Shown piece after piece: positions 21,616 to 29,581 of a DNA stretch of 30,931 nucleotides; position 1 is the first letter of the stretch; the number at the start of each line of letters is the position of its first letter. A program made the translations under genes and the position numbers. Source of the DNA: JALRBM01 sp966186595 (GTDB lineage Bacteria; Patescibacteriota; Saccharimonadia; Saccharimonadales; Saccharimonadaceae); NCBI GenBank assembly GCA_966186595.1, contig CBIFWO010000009.1, positions 1-30,931 on the forward strand. The letters are read 5' to 3'. The notes under the pieces are model-generated. The model did not search any database. It saw nothing but the letters and a program-made list of their open reading frames with translations, and was not told the origin of the DNA.

Positions 21616-21652
21616 TGGAGTACTAGGCAAAGTACTCCATAAGCGGTATACT
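21616..21652 (+). promoter_or_regulatory. ftsA promoter with 24-bp palindromic operator
   Basis: A -10 TATACT (21647-21652) lies 7 nt before ATG 21660. Where a -35 should be (about 21624-21629) there is instead the centre of a perfect inverted repeat, TGGAGTACT-N6-AGTACTCCA (21616-21624 and 21631-21639). No -35 consensus exists. A dimeric regulator acting on the ftsA-ftsZ unit is the likely reading. Confidence 0.7.
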
Positions 21653-21659
21653 TTATCGT

Positions 21660-22895
21660 ATGCAAGATACTTCTCGATATGCGGTCGGCATTGATATTGG
21701 TACGACTACTGTTCGATGTGTTGTCGGCCACATCGACGCAACAACGGGGGCGCCAACGATTGTCGGTGTGGGTCAGGCCCCTAATAGCGGCATGCGAAAA
21801 GGGGTGGTGGCTAATCTAACGGGGCCCGCACAGGCAATTGATAATGCACTTGGCGAGGCTGAGCGCATGAGTGGCTACCAGGTGAACGGCGCAACAGTCA
21901 GCATTAACGGGTCTCACATTATGAGTACCAAGGCTGACGGTATGATTGCAGTGGGTGCGCTGGACCATGAAATCAACGCAGAAGACCTTCATCGCATTGA
22001 GGAAGTAGCGACAATTGGCAAGGTTCCGGCGAATCGTGAGATTCTGGAGGTCGTGCCTCATAGCTACCGACTGGACGGACAGGATAATATTAAAGATCCT
22101 CTTGGAATGACAGGGACTCGGCTGGAAATCAATGCCAATGTTGTCTCGGCACTCGCCCCGCATCTAGCGAACCTGCAAAAGGCAGCTGAAATGGCAAAGG
22201 TTGACCCGAGGGCGATTACACCGGCGGTACTGGGGGCGGCGCGCGCCGTCCTCAACGAACAGCAGATGGAAAATGGGGTTGCAGTAATTGATCTAGGGGG
22301 TGCGACAACGAGCATTGCGGTATTTGAAGAGGGCGATCTGCAATATGTGGCAACGATACCACTTGGTGGGGTGAATATCACGAATGATCTGGCGATTGGG
22401 CTCAAAACTGACCCAGAGATCGCCGAAGAGGTGAAAATCGCTCATGCGACAGCTGCGGCGCGCTCTCAAAAGGATGCAATCAGTATTAAACATGACAAAG
22501 AAACGCATTCATTTAGCGCCAGCGAGGTAGACGAAATCATCGAAGCTCGCCTGGATGAGATTTTTGAGGCGGTTCAGAAGGAACTCAAGAAAGCTGGCCG
22601 AGCGGGGCAGCTGCCGAGCGGTGTCGTACTTACCGGGGGTACGGCACGTATCAGAGGAATCGCCGACTATGCCAAGGAGCGTCTGGGTGTGGCGGCAAAG
22701 GTGGGCAAGTCATCAGGATATGGTGGTGTTGCCGAGAATATTGAGGAGCCTCAGTTTGCAACAGCAGTTGGCTTGATGTTGATTGATGCTAGTGGTACTG
22801 AACAATCGGCCCATCAATCTGGTCACAAACAGGGTGGGGCCGTTTTAAAAAACGCAGGAGGGCTGATCTCAAAGTTCCTCGGTCGTTTTAAATAG
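21660..22895 (+). CDS. ftsA: Cell division protein FtsA
   Basis: FtsA is the actin-like ATPase that tethers FtsZ to the membrane. The 411-aa protein has the phosphate-1 motif VGIDIGTTTVRCVVG (9-23), the SHS2 (1C) domain around 85-160, the phosphate-2 motif VIDLGGATTSIAVFE near 209-223, the adenosine motif VVLTGGTARIRGI near 322-334, and a C-terminal amphipathic helix GGLISKFLGRFK that should act as the membrane-targeting tail, set off by a Q/H/S/G-rich linker. The ATG is 7 nt after the -10, so the mRNA is leaderless. ftsZ follows after 69 bp with its own possible promoter. Confidence 0.95.
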   Translation: MQDTSRYAVGIDIGTTTVRCVVGHIDATTGAPTIVGVGQAPNSGMRKGVVANLTGPAQAIDNALGEAERMSGYQVNGATVSINGSHIMSTKADGMIAVGALDHEINAEDLHRIEEVATIGKVPANREILEVVPHSYRLDGQDNIKDPLGMTGTRLEINANVVSALAPHLANLQKAAEMAKVDPRAITPAVLGAARAVLNEQQMENGVAVIDLGGATTSIAVFEEGDLQYVATIPLGGVNITNDLAIGLKTDPEIAEEVKIAHATAAARSQKDAISIKHDKETHSFSASEVDEIIEARLDEIFEAVQKELKKAGRAGQLPSGVVLTGGTARIRGIADYAKERLGVAAKVGKSSGYGGVAENIEEPQFATAVGLMLIDASGTEQSAHQSGHKQGGAVLKNAGGLISKFLGRFK

Positions 22896-22902
22896 CCCAG
22901 AT

Positions 22903-22929
22903 TTGATATTAGACAAGAAATGATATACT
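22903..22929 (+). promoter_or_regulatory. Possible ftsZ promoter
   Basis: TTGATA (22903-22908) and TATACT (22924-22929) have a short 15-bp spacer. The leader carries AGGGAG about 11 nt before ATG 22965, a longer than usual SD spacing. Confidence 0.5.
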
Positions 22930-22964
22930 AGAAAAGAATAGAATATCAGGGAGTAATTCGTTCC

Positions 22965-24152
22965 ATGCCTGAAGTGAAACCAAGCGACATACAAACATTT
23001 GCCAGTATTAAAGTAGTGGGAATCGGGGGTGCCGGTAACTCTGCCGTTAATCGTATGAAGGATGCAGGCCTTGCCGGTGTCCAATTCATCGCGATGAATA
23101 CGGATGCGCAGGCCCTGCATAACAGTAAGGCTGATGTAAAAATCCACCTGGGGCACAATACAACAAAGGGCCTGGGTGCTGGTGCTGATCCAACAGTTGG
23201 TGAGGCGGCGGCAAACGAGTCGCGAGAAGAAATCAAAGAGGCACTTCAGGGTGCGGATATGGTATTTGTCACCATTGGAGCGGGCGGTGGAACGGGAAGT
23301 GGTGCCGGCTATATTGTTGCAGAGGTGGCGCGTGAGCTAGGTATTTTAGTTGTTGGTGTTGCGACGAAGCCCTTTAGTTTTGAGGGCGAGAAGCGCCGTC
23401 AAAATGCTGACTGGGCTGTTGCCAAGCTTGGCAAATCTGTTGATACATTGATCACGATTCCAAACGATCGTTTGCTACAAACGATCGATCGTCGCACGCC
23501 ACTGCTTGAGACGTTCAAAATCGCCGACGATGTGCTACGTCAAGGTGTTCAGGGTATTTCCGAGCTTATTACCGAGCACGGTCTGATCAACCTCGACTTT
23601 GCCGATGTTAAGGCAGTCATGAGCAATGCCGGATCGGCGCTAATGGGAATTGGCCGTGCCAGTGGTGACGACCGTGCCGCACAGGCTGCTCAACAGGCAA
23701 TTGAATCACCGCTCATCGAAGTTTCAATCGATGGTGCCAAGGGTGTACTGTTTAATGTCACCGGTGGTTACGATATGAGCATGAGTGAGATTCAGGAAGC
23801 CGCTGAAATCATCACCAGTGCTGTTTCGCCAGATGCCAACATTATCTTTGGTGCAACGCTCAAGCCTGAACTTGAGGACGAGTTGATTATTACGGTGATT
23901 GCAACCGGTTTTGACAGTGCCTATTTCCACGAACAGGCTGCACAACTATCGCCTGCTTCACCAGCGCCACAAGTCACAGAAGAAGCGATCGAAGCCGTCA
24001 ATATGGATCTCGATCAGACCGACGCTGCGGCAACGTTTGCCGATGATACCACTCATGATATCTGGAATACACCAACTGAAGACGACGATGAGTCGGATAC
24101 ACCTGCCTTCCTACGTCGACGCAAGAAAAACAAGGAAAAGGAAGAGTCGTAG
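22965..24152 (+). CDS. ftsZ: Cell division protein FtsZ
   Basis: FtsZ is the tubulin-like GTPase of the division ring. The 395-aa protein has VVGIGGAGNSAVNRM (17-31), the GTP-binding signature GGGTGSG at 107-113, and the T7 loop NLDFADVKAVMSNAG near 209-223 that activates GTP hydrolysis in the next subunit. After a D/E/T-rich linker the conserved C-terminal peptide DTPAFLRRRKK (about 376-386) provides the FtsA-binding tail, followed by a basic then acidic end. The start is standard for the family. Confidence 0.97.
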   Translation: MPEVKPSDIQTFASIKVVGIGGAGNSAVNRMKDAGLAGVQFIAMNTDAQALHNSKADVKIHLGHNTTKGLGAGADPTVGEAAANESREEIKEALQGADMVFVTIGAGGGTGSGAGYIVAEVARELGILVVGVATKPFSFEGEKRRQNADWAVAKLGKSVDTLITIPNDRLLQTIDRRTPLLETFKIADDVLRQGVQGISELITEHGLINLDFADVKAVMSNAGSALMGIGRASGDDRAAQAAQQAIESPLIEVSIDGAKGVLFNVTGGYDMSMSEIQEAAEIITSAVSPDANIIFGATLKPELEDELIITVIATGFDSAYFHEQAAQLSPASPAPQVTEEAIEAVNMDLDQTDAAATFADDTTHDIWNTPTEDDDESDTPAFLRRRKKNKEKEES

Positions 24153-24166
24153 AGGTAGTCCTTGGA

Positions 24167-24619
24167 ATGAGCACGCAATATAAAATCGGTGATAGCCGTG
24201 TCATTGAGTCACGTGAATCGGCGGATGGTATGACGATTCGCCGCCGCCGCGAGTCGCTCGATGGGAAACATCGGTTCACGACTTATGAACGTATTGAGCG
24301 TCCGAGCCTTACGGTGACGAAGAAGGATGGCTCGGAGGAGCTATTTGATCGTGACAAGCTTGCGAGTGCGGTAAAGAGGTCTGTCGGAAAGTTTTTCTCC
24401 TCAGAGGTAGAAATCGAAGAAATCATAAACACTGTCGAAAACGCGCTTTATGAACTTGGCGAAGGAAAAGTCTCGTCACGTCAGATTGGTGACTTGGTCC
24501 TCGACAAACTCGCTGAAAAGAATGAAGTTGCGTATGTGCGATTTGCGAGTGTGTATCATGAATTCAAGACGCTCGACGAGTTTGAGGAAATCTTAAAACA
24601 GCGTCGACGCAAGAAATAA
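24167..24619 (+). CDS. nrdR: NrdR-type ATP-cone repressor lacking all zinc-ribbon cysteines
   Basis: NrdR represses ribonucleotide reductase genes in response to dATP/ATP bound in its ATP-cone. The 150-aa protein aligns end to end with the family: VIESRESADGMTIRRRR (12-28), HRFTTYERI (35-43), the ATP-cone from about 48 (VTKKDGSEELFDRDKLASA) to VAYVRFASVYHEF near 125-137. The N-terminal zinc ribbon has lost its ligands: the usual CPFC is replaced by STQY and the later CxxC by SLDG. There is no cysteine anywhere in the protein, nor in the in-frame sequence just upstream of ATG 24167. The basic DNA-contact stretch remains, so it may fold without zinc. It lies 14 bp after ftsZ. Confidence 0.85.
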   Translation: MSTQYKIGDSRVIESRESADGMTIRRRRESLDGKHRFTTYERIERPSLTVTKKDGSEELFDRDKLASAVKRSVGKFFSSEVEIEEIINTVENALYELGEGKVSSRQIGDLVLDKLAEKNEVAYVRFASVYHEFKTLDEFEEILKQRRRKK

Positions 24620-24620
24620 T

Positions 24621-24878
24621 ATGCGGGTTGTCGTCGTTTTCAAAGATGCAAGCGACCATGGGAGGGAAATAAACGACTACCTCCAGGATTTCCATCGTAC
24701 AACTGGTCATGAGCTAGAGACGATAGATCCCGACACTCGCGAAGGAGCGGATTTCTGCCGGGCGTACGACATCGTAGAGTATCCGACGATTATCGCGCTG
24801 GATGATCGGGGAATATTGCAAAATTTATGGCGGGGTCGTCCGCTCCCAACCATTAGTGAGGTTAGTTATTATGTTTAG
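24621..24878 (+). CDS. Thioredoxin-fold protein without a CxxC site
   Basis: This 85-aa protein has the strand-helix-strand start VVVVFKDASDHGREINDYLQ and the cis-proline motif EYPTIIALDDRG (53-64) of thioredoxin and glutaredoxin-like domains, ending with the WRGRPLPTISEV helix. Where a CxxC would be expected (after the first strand) it reads ASDHGRE. The only cysteine is C46 in FCRAYD, outside the normal active site. It is therefore probably not a classical disulfide oxidoreductase. It starts 1 bp after nrdR and overlaps the VKOR-type gene by 8 bp, so a role with the VKOR protein is plausible. Confidence 0.75.
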   Translation: MRVVVVFKDASDHGREINDYLQDFHRTTGHELETIDPDTREGADFCRAYDIVEYPTIIALDDRGILQNLWRGRPLPTISEVSYYV

Positions 24879-25491
24879 TTTTTTTGGTAAGAAAAAGAGG
24901 GGGGAGCATTCGAATAAGTGGATTTTTGGGACGATGTTGGCCTTCGGTGCTATCGGTTTGGCCGCTAGTTTTGTCTTGGCGATTGAAAAAATCCATCTCC
25001 TACAAAATCCCGAAGCTGTCTTGTCATGTTCTTTCAATCTCGTACTGAATTGTTCGACCGTGATGCAAACATGGCAGTCATCGCTATTTGGCTTTCCGAA
25101 TATGTACATCGGGCTGATGGCGTATCCCGTGGTGATCACGGTTGCGGTTGCGGGTATTGCTGGGGTGAAGTTTCCGCGCTCATTCTTGGTAGTAGCTAAT
25201 ACCTGCTATCTTCTCGGGGCAATCTTTGCTTATTGGCTATTTTTCCAGAGTGTCTATGTTATTGAAGTGTTGTGTCCTTGGTGTTTAATTGTAACCTTCG
25301 CAACGACAATCTTGCTTGCAACTATTACTCACTATAATCTGCGCGAGAATACTTTTCATTTTAGTAAAACCGTCAATAAATCAGTACAACGTTTCCTTGA
25401 GAAGGACTATGCCAAACTGATAACAGCTAGCTGGATTGTTCTCATGATTGCGCTGGTTGTTGCAAAGTTCGGGGAGAGCTTGTTTGTTTAG
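24871..25491 (+). CDS. VKOR-family disulfide-forming membrane protein
   Basis: VKOR-type proteins reoxidise periplasmic or surface thiol oxidases using quinone, replacing DsbB. The 206-aa protein has five hydrophobic helices (about 17-37, 76-96, 103-127, 134-152, 186-202). The diagnostic cysteines are present: C53 and C61 in the first extracytoplasmic loop, and C135-P-W-C138 at the membrane face. The GFPN and AYP residues between helices also match the family. ATG 24871 is chosen over 24802 because it lies at the end of the upstream gene and gives the usual short N-terminus. No DsbA-like partner with CxxC is next door; the preceding thioredoxin-fold gene lacks the site. Confidence 0.88.
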   Translation: MFSFFGKKKRGEHSNKWIFGTMLAFGAIGLAASFVLAIEKIHLLQNPEAVLSCSFNLVLNCSTVMQTWQSSLFGFPNMYIGLMAYPVVITVAVAGIAGVKFPRSFLVVANTCYLLGAIFAYWLFFQSVYVIEVLCPWCLIVTFATTILLATITHYNLRENTFHFSKTVNKSVQRFLEKDYAKLITASWIVLMIALVVAKFGESLFV

Positions 25492-25510
25492 CCTACCTTA
25501 GCAGGCCATA

Positions 25511-25539
25511 TTGAACCAGGAGAATAAATATAGTAGTAT
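25511..25539 (+). promoter_or_regulatory. Promoter of the T-box/ileS operon
   Basis: TTGAAC (25511-25516), 17-bp spacer and TAGTAT (25534-25539), placing the start near 25546, immediately before the first leader hairpin. Confidence 0.75.
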
Positions 25540-25545
25540 GTAAGA

Positions 25546-25756
25546 AACGTCTCCTATGCGTAGGAGTGAGCGGCTATCACCCGCGAATGTTCCGGGAAGA
25601 ACAGTGGAAACCCAGTAGAGCCCGGCGTCACCACTAGCGTCACAAGTGGCAAACAAGTGCTAAGAAGAATCTCTTTTTAGAAACTGGATGGTACCGTCCG
25701 TAATTATGCGGATTCCAGTGTCTAAGAAGGGATTTTTTGTTTTAAAAAAGGAGTCC
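25546..25756 (+). promoter_or_regulatory. Isoleucine T-box riboswitch
   Basis: This leader senses uncharged tRNA-Ile. Hairpin GCGG-CTATCAC-CCGC (25570-25584) puts an Ile codon ATC (25576-25578) in a terminal loop, as in the ultrashort stem I class of actinobacterial ileS T-boxes. A Stem II candidate spans 25592-25625 with an AGTAGAG S-turn-like strand; CCACT/AGTGG (25631-25635 with 25645-25649) may be the IIA/B element. The antisequestrator is clear: helix A1 ACTGGA/TCCAGT (25683-25688 with 25714-25719), bulge TGGTACC (25689-25695), helix A2 GTCCG/CGGAT. CTCTTTTT (25671-25678) can pair with the SD AAAAAGGAG or with AAGAAGGG (25724-25731). UGGU of the bulge suits the tRNA-Ile end ACCA. A T-run after the long hairpin leaves transcriptional control possible as well. 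Confidence 0.85.
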
Positions 25757-25760
25757 ATGA

Positions 25761-26207
25761 ATGAGTGAAGCAGTTCGACATCCACGCGTAGGTATCGGTG
25801 TGTTTATCTTTAGAGACGGTAAGTTTTTGGTGGGCCGACGCCGCGGTTCGCATGCTTCTGACACATGGGCGCTTCCCGGAGGTCACCTTGAATTTCATGA
25901 AACGCCAGAGGAAACGGCGGTTCGTGAGGTAAAAGAAGAGACGAACTGCGAAGTTACCAATGTTCGTTTCGGCGCTCTAACCAATGACCGATTTTATGAT
26001 GATGAAAAGCACTATGTGACAATCTGGATGATTGGTGATTGGAAATCTGGTGAGGGCGAAATACTAGAGCCGGATAAATATATTGAACAGCGGTGGGTTG
26101 ATTTTGATTCGCTGCCCGAACCATTATCTCTCTGGTGGGACAACCTAAGATCGAGTGAGTTCTACGAAAAAGTAAAACTTGAGTTAGAAAAATCGAAGAA
26201 AAGCTGA
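25761..26207 (+). CDS. Nudix hydrolase, MutT/NUDT15-like
   Basis: This 148-aa protein has the Nudix box GGHLEFHETPEETAVREVKEET (about 40-61; G-x5-E-x7-REVxEE) and a LVGRRRGSHASDTWALPGG lead-in typical of small MutT/NUDT15-type nucleotide diphosphatases. Substrate unknown. It is the first gene behind the T-box, so its expression should follow isoleucine status along with ileS. ATG 25761 lies 7 nt from AAGGAG; an overlapping out-of-frame ATG (25757) opens a three-codon ORF ending in TGA and could affect initiation. Confidence 0.87.
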   Translation: MSEAVRHPRVGIGVFIFRDGKFLVGRRRGSHASDTWALPGGHLEFHETPEETAVREVKEETNCEVTNVRFGALTNDRFYDDEKHYVTIWMIGDWKSGEGEILEPDKYIEQRWVDFDSLPEPLSLWWDNLRSSEFYEKVKLELEKSKKS

Positions 26208-26239
26208 GATAAGCTTTTGGAATAATTGGAGAAAGAAAT

Positions 26240-26581
26240 ATGAAAGTAACTGGCGAAGAATTTGAAAATAGCAGCACCTGCAAGGGGGTTGGTTTCGCCG
26301 AGGCGAGCGCACCGGTTGATCTAGCGTATATTTCCATTCATGGTCGTTATCCCGAAACAGGCTGGGCCCGTAATGAGGTAATTCATGAGATGGCATGGGT
26401 CGAGAGCGGTACGGGCTCCTTATTTATTAAAGGAACTGCGCCCCAGCTGCTTGAAAGGGGAGATGTTGTTCTCGTAAGGCCGGGTGAGAGATTTGCATGG
26501 GAGGGCGAGATGACCATTATTATCGCCTGCAGCCCGCCATTTGACAGAAAACAGTACAAGATTGAGGAGGCAGAAGCATGA
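26240..26581 (+). CDS. Small cupin-domain protein
   Basis: This 113-aa protein is a single cupin barrel: VIHEMAWVESGTGSLFIKG (about 48-66) corresponds to motif 1 with one histidine and glutamate, and LERGDVVLVRPGERFAWEG (about 71-89) to motif 2. Several usual metal-binding His positions are absent, so it may bind metal weakly or act as a sugar- or ligand-binding barrel. The SD GGAGAAAG is 7 nt before the ATG. Its TGA overlaps the ileS ATG (ATGA at 26578-26581), so it is translationally coupled to IleRS, an uncommon partner for a cupin. Function unknown. Confidence 0.8.
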   Translation: MKVTGEEFENSSTCKGVGFAEASAPVDLAYISIHGRYPETGWARNEVIHEMAWVESGTGSLFIKGTAPQLLERGDVVLVRPGERFAWEGEMTIIIACSPPFDRKQYKIEEAEA

Positions 26582-29520
26582 AGTTCAAAGCAAACACTCG
26601 TCGCCGTGCACTAGAATACGAAAAAGCACTGGTTGAATATTGGAAAAAGAATAAAACTTTTGAAAAATCGATCGACCAGCGGCCAAATGATAACTCGTAT
26701 GTGTTCTACGACGGCCCGCCGTTTATTACTGGCGTACCACACCACGGGACGCTGCTTAGCTCGATTGTAAAAGATGCCGTTCCACGCTACCACACGATGA
26801 AAGGCAAACGAGTCGAGCGTGTGTGGGGCTGGGACACACATGGCCTGCCTGCCGAAAATTTCGTTGAAAAGAAGTTAGGAATTACTGATCGTCACGATAT
26901 TGGAACAAAAATCAGCTTGGCGGAATACATTACGACGGCCCGCGAAAGCATGATCCAAACCGGCGATTTGTGGGAAGGAACAATTGACCGCATTGGCCGT
27001 TGGGTTGATTTTAAGGGCGCCTACAAAACCATGGACAAAGATTACATGGAAAGTGTCTGGTGGGCGTTCAAGACGCTATACGAAATGGGCAAGATCTATG
27101 AAGGCGAACGCGTTTTGATGTACGACACCAAGTGGGCAACACCGCTCTCCAAGGCAGAGGTGACGATGGATGCAGGTGCGTATCAGGTCGTGACTGATCC
27201 GAGTGTGTATGTGAAATTTAAACTGTGGGATGATCCAATTGATGATCATGAGGCAATGACTGGTGAGAAAAAACCAACTTATCTCCTTGCTTGGACAACC
27301 ACGCCGTGGACACTTCCTGGAAATACCGCACTTGCAGTTAATAAAGATTTTGATTACGTCGAAGTTGAGGTGGACGGTGAGTATCTAATCGTTGCCAAAG
27401 ATCTTGCCGAGAAAGTATTTACTGATGAAAAGCATCAACCTCTAAACTACCGAGTAAATCGTGAGTTAAAGGGTGAAGAGCTGGTTGGTGAAACATACGA
27501 GCCACTTCTTGGAGTAGATCGTGGAGAAAATGCTCATGTAGTGTGGCACGCTGGTTATGTGAGCGCAGATAACGGTACGGGTATCGTCCACCTCGCCCCC
27601 GCCTACGGTGAAGAAGACTTTGAGCTAGCGCAAAAAGAGGGTATTCCTGTCATACATGTTCTCGATGAATATGGTAAATACACCGAAGGCGAATGGGAGG
27701 GTCTAGATGTCTGGGAAAATAACAAGATCATCGCCAAGACTCTGAAGGAGCGCGGCGTCGTTTGGAAAATCGACTACATCCAACACGAATATCCGCATAA
27801 CCTGCGAAATGGCAACCGTCTGATGTACCGCGCGCATCCTAGCTGGTTTATGGATATTGAGGGCCAGCGGATGGAGATGCTCGAGCAAAACACGGAGCAC
27901 ATTAATTGGTTTCCTGCGCATATTAAGCACGGTCGATTTGAAAAGACAGTGCAGCAGGCACCGGATTGGAACCTTAGTCGCGACCGTTTTTGGGCAACGG
28001 CGATGCCAGTATGGAAGGGTGTGGATGAGGATGGTAAAGAGCATATCAAAGTCGTGGGAAGCTATGCTGAGCTTAAAGAACTTAGTGGTATAGAGCTCGA
28101 AGACTACCATCGCCCTTGGGTCGACGATATCGAATTCGATCTGGATGGCGTGCACTACAAACGAATCGACAAAGTTATCGATTGTTGGTTTGAGAGTGGT
28201 AGCATGCCATTCGCGCAGTTCCACTACCCATTCGAGAACAAAGAGAAATTCGAGCAGAATTTTCCGGGTGATTTCATCGTCGAATACGTTGGCCAGGTTC
28301 GTGCATGGTTTTATTATGTGCACGCTGTGAATGTGGGGCTTTTTGGCCGCAATGCATTTAAAAACGTCATTACGACCGGGACTCTGGCGGGAAATGATGG
28401 TCGCAAGATGAGTAAAAGCTATGGTAACTTTACCGATCCGAATGAATTGATGGACCAGTATTCAGCTGACAGTCTTCGTTTCCTTTTGCTGAGTTCCCCG
28501 GTGCTTAATGGCGAAGATTTTGCGCTGATCGACAAAGACGTGAGTGATGTGGCGCGTAAACTGAGTATGATCTGGAACATGTACGATTTCTTTACGATGT
28601 ACGCTGAAGTCGACGGCTGGGAATGGAACGGAGATCTCGGCGATCCCGCTGAAGCTCTGCAAAACCCACTTGATCAGTGGATTGTCAGTCGTGTGCACCA
28701 GTTAAATGCTGAAATTGAAAAGCATATGGAAGTGTACGATATTCCGAGCGCTGTAAAGCCGATTCTGCCATTTATCGAAGACGCCAGTAACTGGTATGTG
28801 CGCCGTTCGCGTCGTCGTTTTTGGAAGAGTGGCGATGATCGGGATAAGAATGATGCGTATCGTACACTACACTATGTCCTTGTCCATCTTGCACAGGTGA
28901 TAGCACCATTTACGCCATTCCTTGCCGAGGAGCTGTATCAAAAATTGACGGGTGGAGAGAGCGTGCATCTGCTGGATTGGCCAAAGGCAGGTCGTGTCAA
29001 TGAACTGGTTATTGATCGCATGAGTTTTGTGCGTGGGGTGATTAATGATGCGCTTGCTCAGCGAGCTGTCGCGGGGATAAAAGTACGCCAGCCGCTTAGG
29101 AGAGCTACAATCCACGGCGCCACAGAGACCTGGACTGCGCCACAGAATGATGCCGATGTCATTTACTCAGACATCCTTATGGAGGAGCTCAATCTTAAGG
29201 AGGTCACATTTGTGAAGACGGGTGAGGACCGTGTCGAGCTTGATCTAGAGATTACCTCAGACCTAAAGCGCGAAGGACTCATGCGCGAGGTAATTCGCCA
29301 TGTTCAGAGCGCCCGCAAGCAGGCAGGTCTGAACGTTGATGATCGGATTGCCCTAAGTCTAAATACGGATGATGATGAGCTTAAGCAAGCAATTGCGCAA
29401 CATGTCGATACTATTTTGGCCGAAACGTTGGCGAATGATCTGACCGAGAATGCATATGATTTTGATGCTACGGTAAAGGTTGAGACCGCCCAGCTGAAGA
29501 TCTCGCTGCAAAAAGCCTAA
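26578..29520 (+). CDS. ileS: Isoleucyl-tRNA synthetase, eukaryotic-like (type 2)
   Basis: IleRS charges tRNA-Ile and edits valine. The 980-aa protein has FYDGPPFITGVPHHG (43-57) around the HIGH motif, which reads HHGT at 55-58, so the second histidine is Thr. KMSKS is intact at 610-614 in DGRKMSKSYGN. The CP1 editing domain is at about 190-420 with WTTTPWTLPGNTAL, and the anticodon-binding domain with the type 2 C-terminal extension (DUF5915-like) follows 680. The GPPFxTGxPHxG context and CWFESGSMPFAQ are marks of the eukaryotic-like type 2 IleRS, the group usually insensitive to mupirocin. The T-box upstream confirms the amino acid. Last gene of the T-box operon. Confidence 0.96.
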   Translation: MKFKANTRRRALEYEKALVEYWKKNKTFEKSIDQRPNDNSYVFYDGPPFITGVPHHGTLLSSIVKDAVPRYHTMKGKRVERVWGWDTHGLPAENFVEKKLGITDRHDIGTKISLAEYITTARESMIQTGDLWEGTIDRIGRWVDFKGAYKTMDKDYMESVWWAFKTLYEMGKIYEGERVLMYDTKWATPLSKAEVTMDAGAYQVVTDPSVYVKFKLWDDPIDDHEAMTGEKKPTYLLAWTTTPWTLPGNTALAVNKDFDYVEVEVDGEYLIVAKDLAEKVFTDEKHQPLNYRVNRELKGEELVGETYEPLLGVDRGENAHVVWHAGYVSADNGTGIVHLAPAYGEEDFELAQKEGIPVIHVLDEYGKYTEGEWEGLDVWENNKIIAKTLKERGVVWKIDYIQHEYPHNLRNGNRLMYRAHPSWFMDIEGQRMEMLEQNTEHINWFPAHIKHGRFEKTVQQAPDWNLSRDRFWATAMPVWKGVDEDGKEHIKVVGSYAELKELSGIELEDYHRPWVDDIEFDLDGVHYKRIDKVIDCWFESGSMPFAQFHYPFENKEKFEQNFPGDFIVEYVGQVRAWFYYVHAVNVGLFGRNAFKNVITTGTLAGNDGRKMSKSYGNFTDPNELMDQYSADSLRFLLLSSPVLNGEDFALIDKDVSDVARKLSMIWNMYDFFTMYAEVDGWEWNGDLGDPAEALQNPLDQWIVSRVHQLNAEIEKHMEVYDIPSAVKPILPFIEDASNWYVRRSRRRFWKSGDDRDKNDAYRTLHYVLVHLAQVIAPFTPFLAEELYQKLTGGESVHLLDWPKAGRVNELVIDRMSFVRGVINDALAQRAVAGIKVRQPLRRATIHGATETWTAPQNDADVIYSDILMEELNLKEVTFVKTGEDRVELDLEITSDLKREGLMREVIRHVQSARKQAGLNVDDRIALSLNTDDDELKQAIAQHVDTILAETLANDLTENAYDFDATVKVETAQLKISLQKA

Positions 29521-29523
29521 AAC

Positions 29524-29552
29524 TTGACAATTTAAACTACTTATGTTAAATT
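29524..29552 (+). promoter_or_regulatory. Promoter of the small acidic protein
   Basis: Perfect TTGACA (29524-29529), 17-bp spacer, TAAATT (29547-29552); it begins 3 bp after the ileS stop codon. Confidence 0.85.
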
Positions 29553-29581
29553 CGTAGCAGTAAAATAATCAAAAAACAAAC

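Noticed and set aside
21616..21639. Reading the ftsA palindrome as an NrdR box for the neighbouring nrdR gene
   Set aside because: It lacks the ACACNATATATNGTGT character of known NrdR boxes, although a changed NrdR could have a changed site.
24802..24870. Earlier ATG extending the VKOR protein by 23 residues
   Set aside because: Lies inside the preceding gene and adds a sequence not expected before the first membrane helix.
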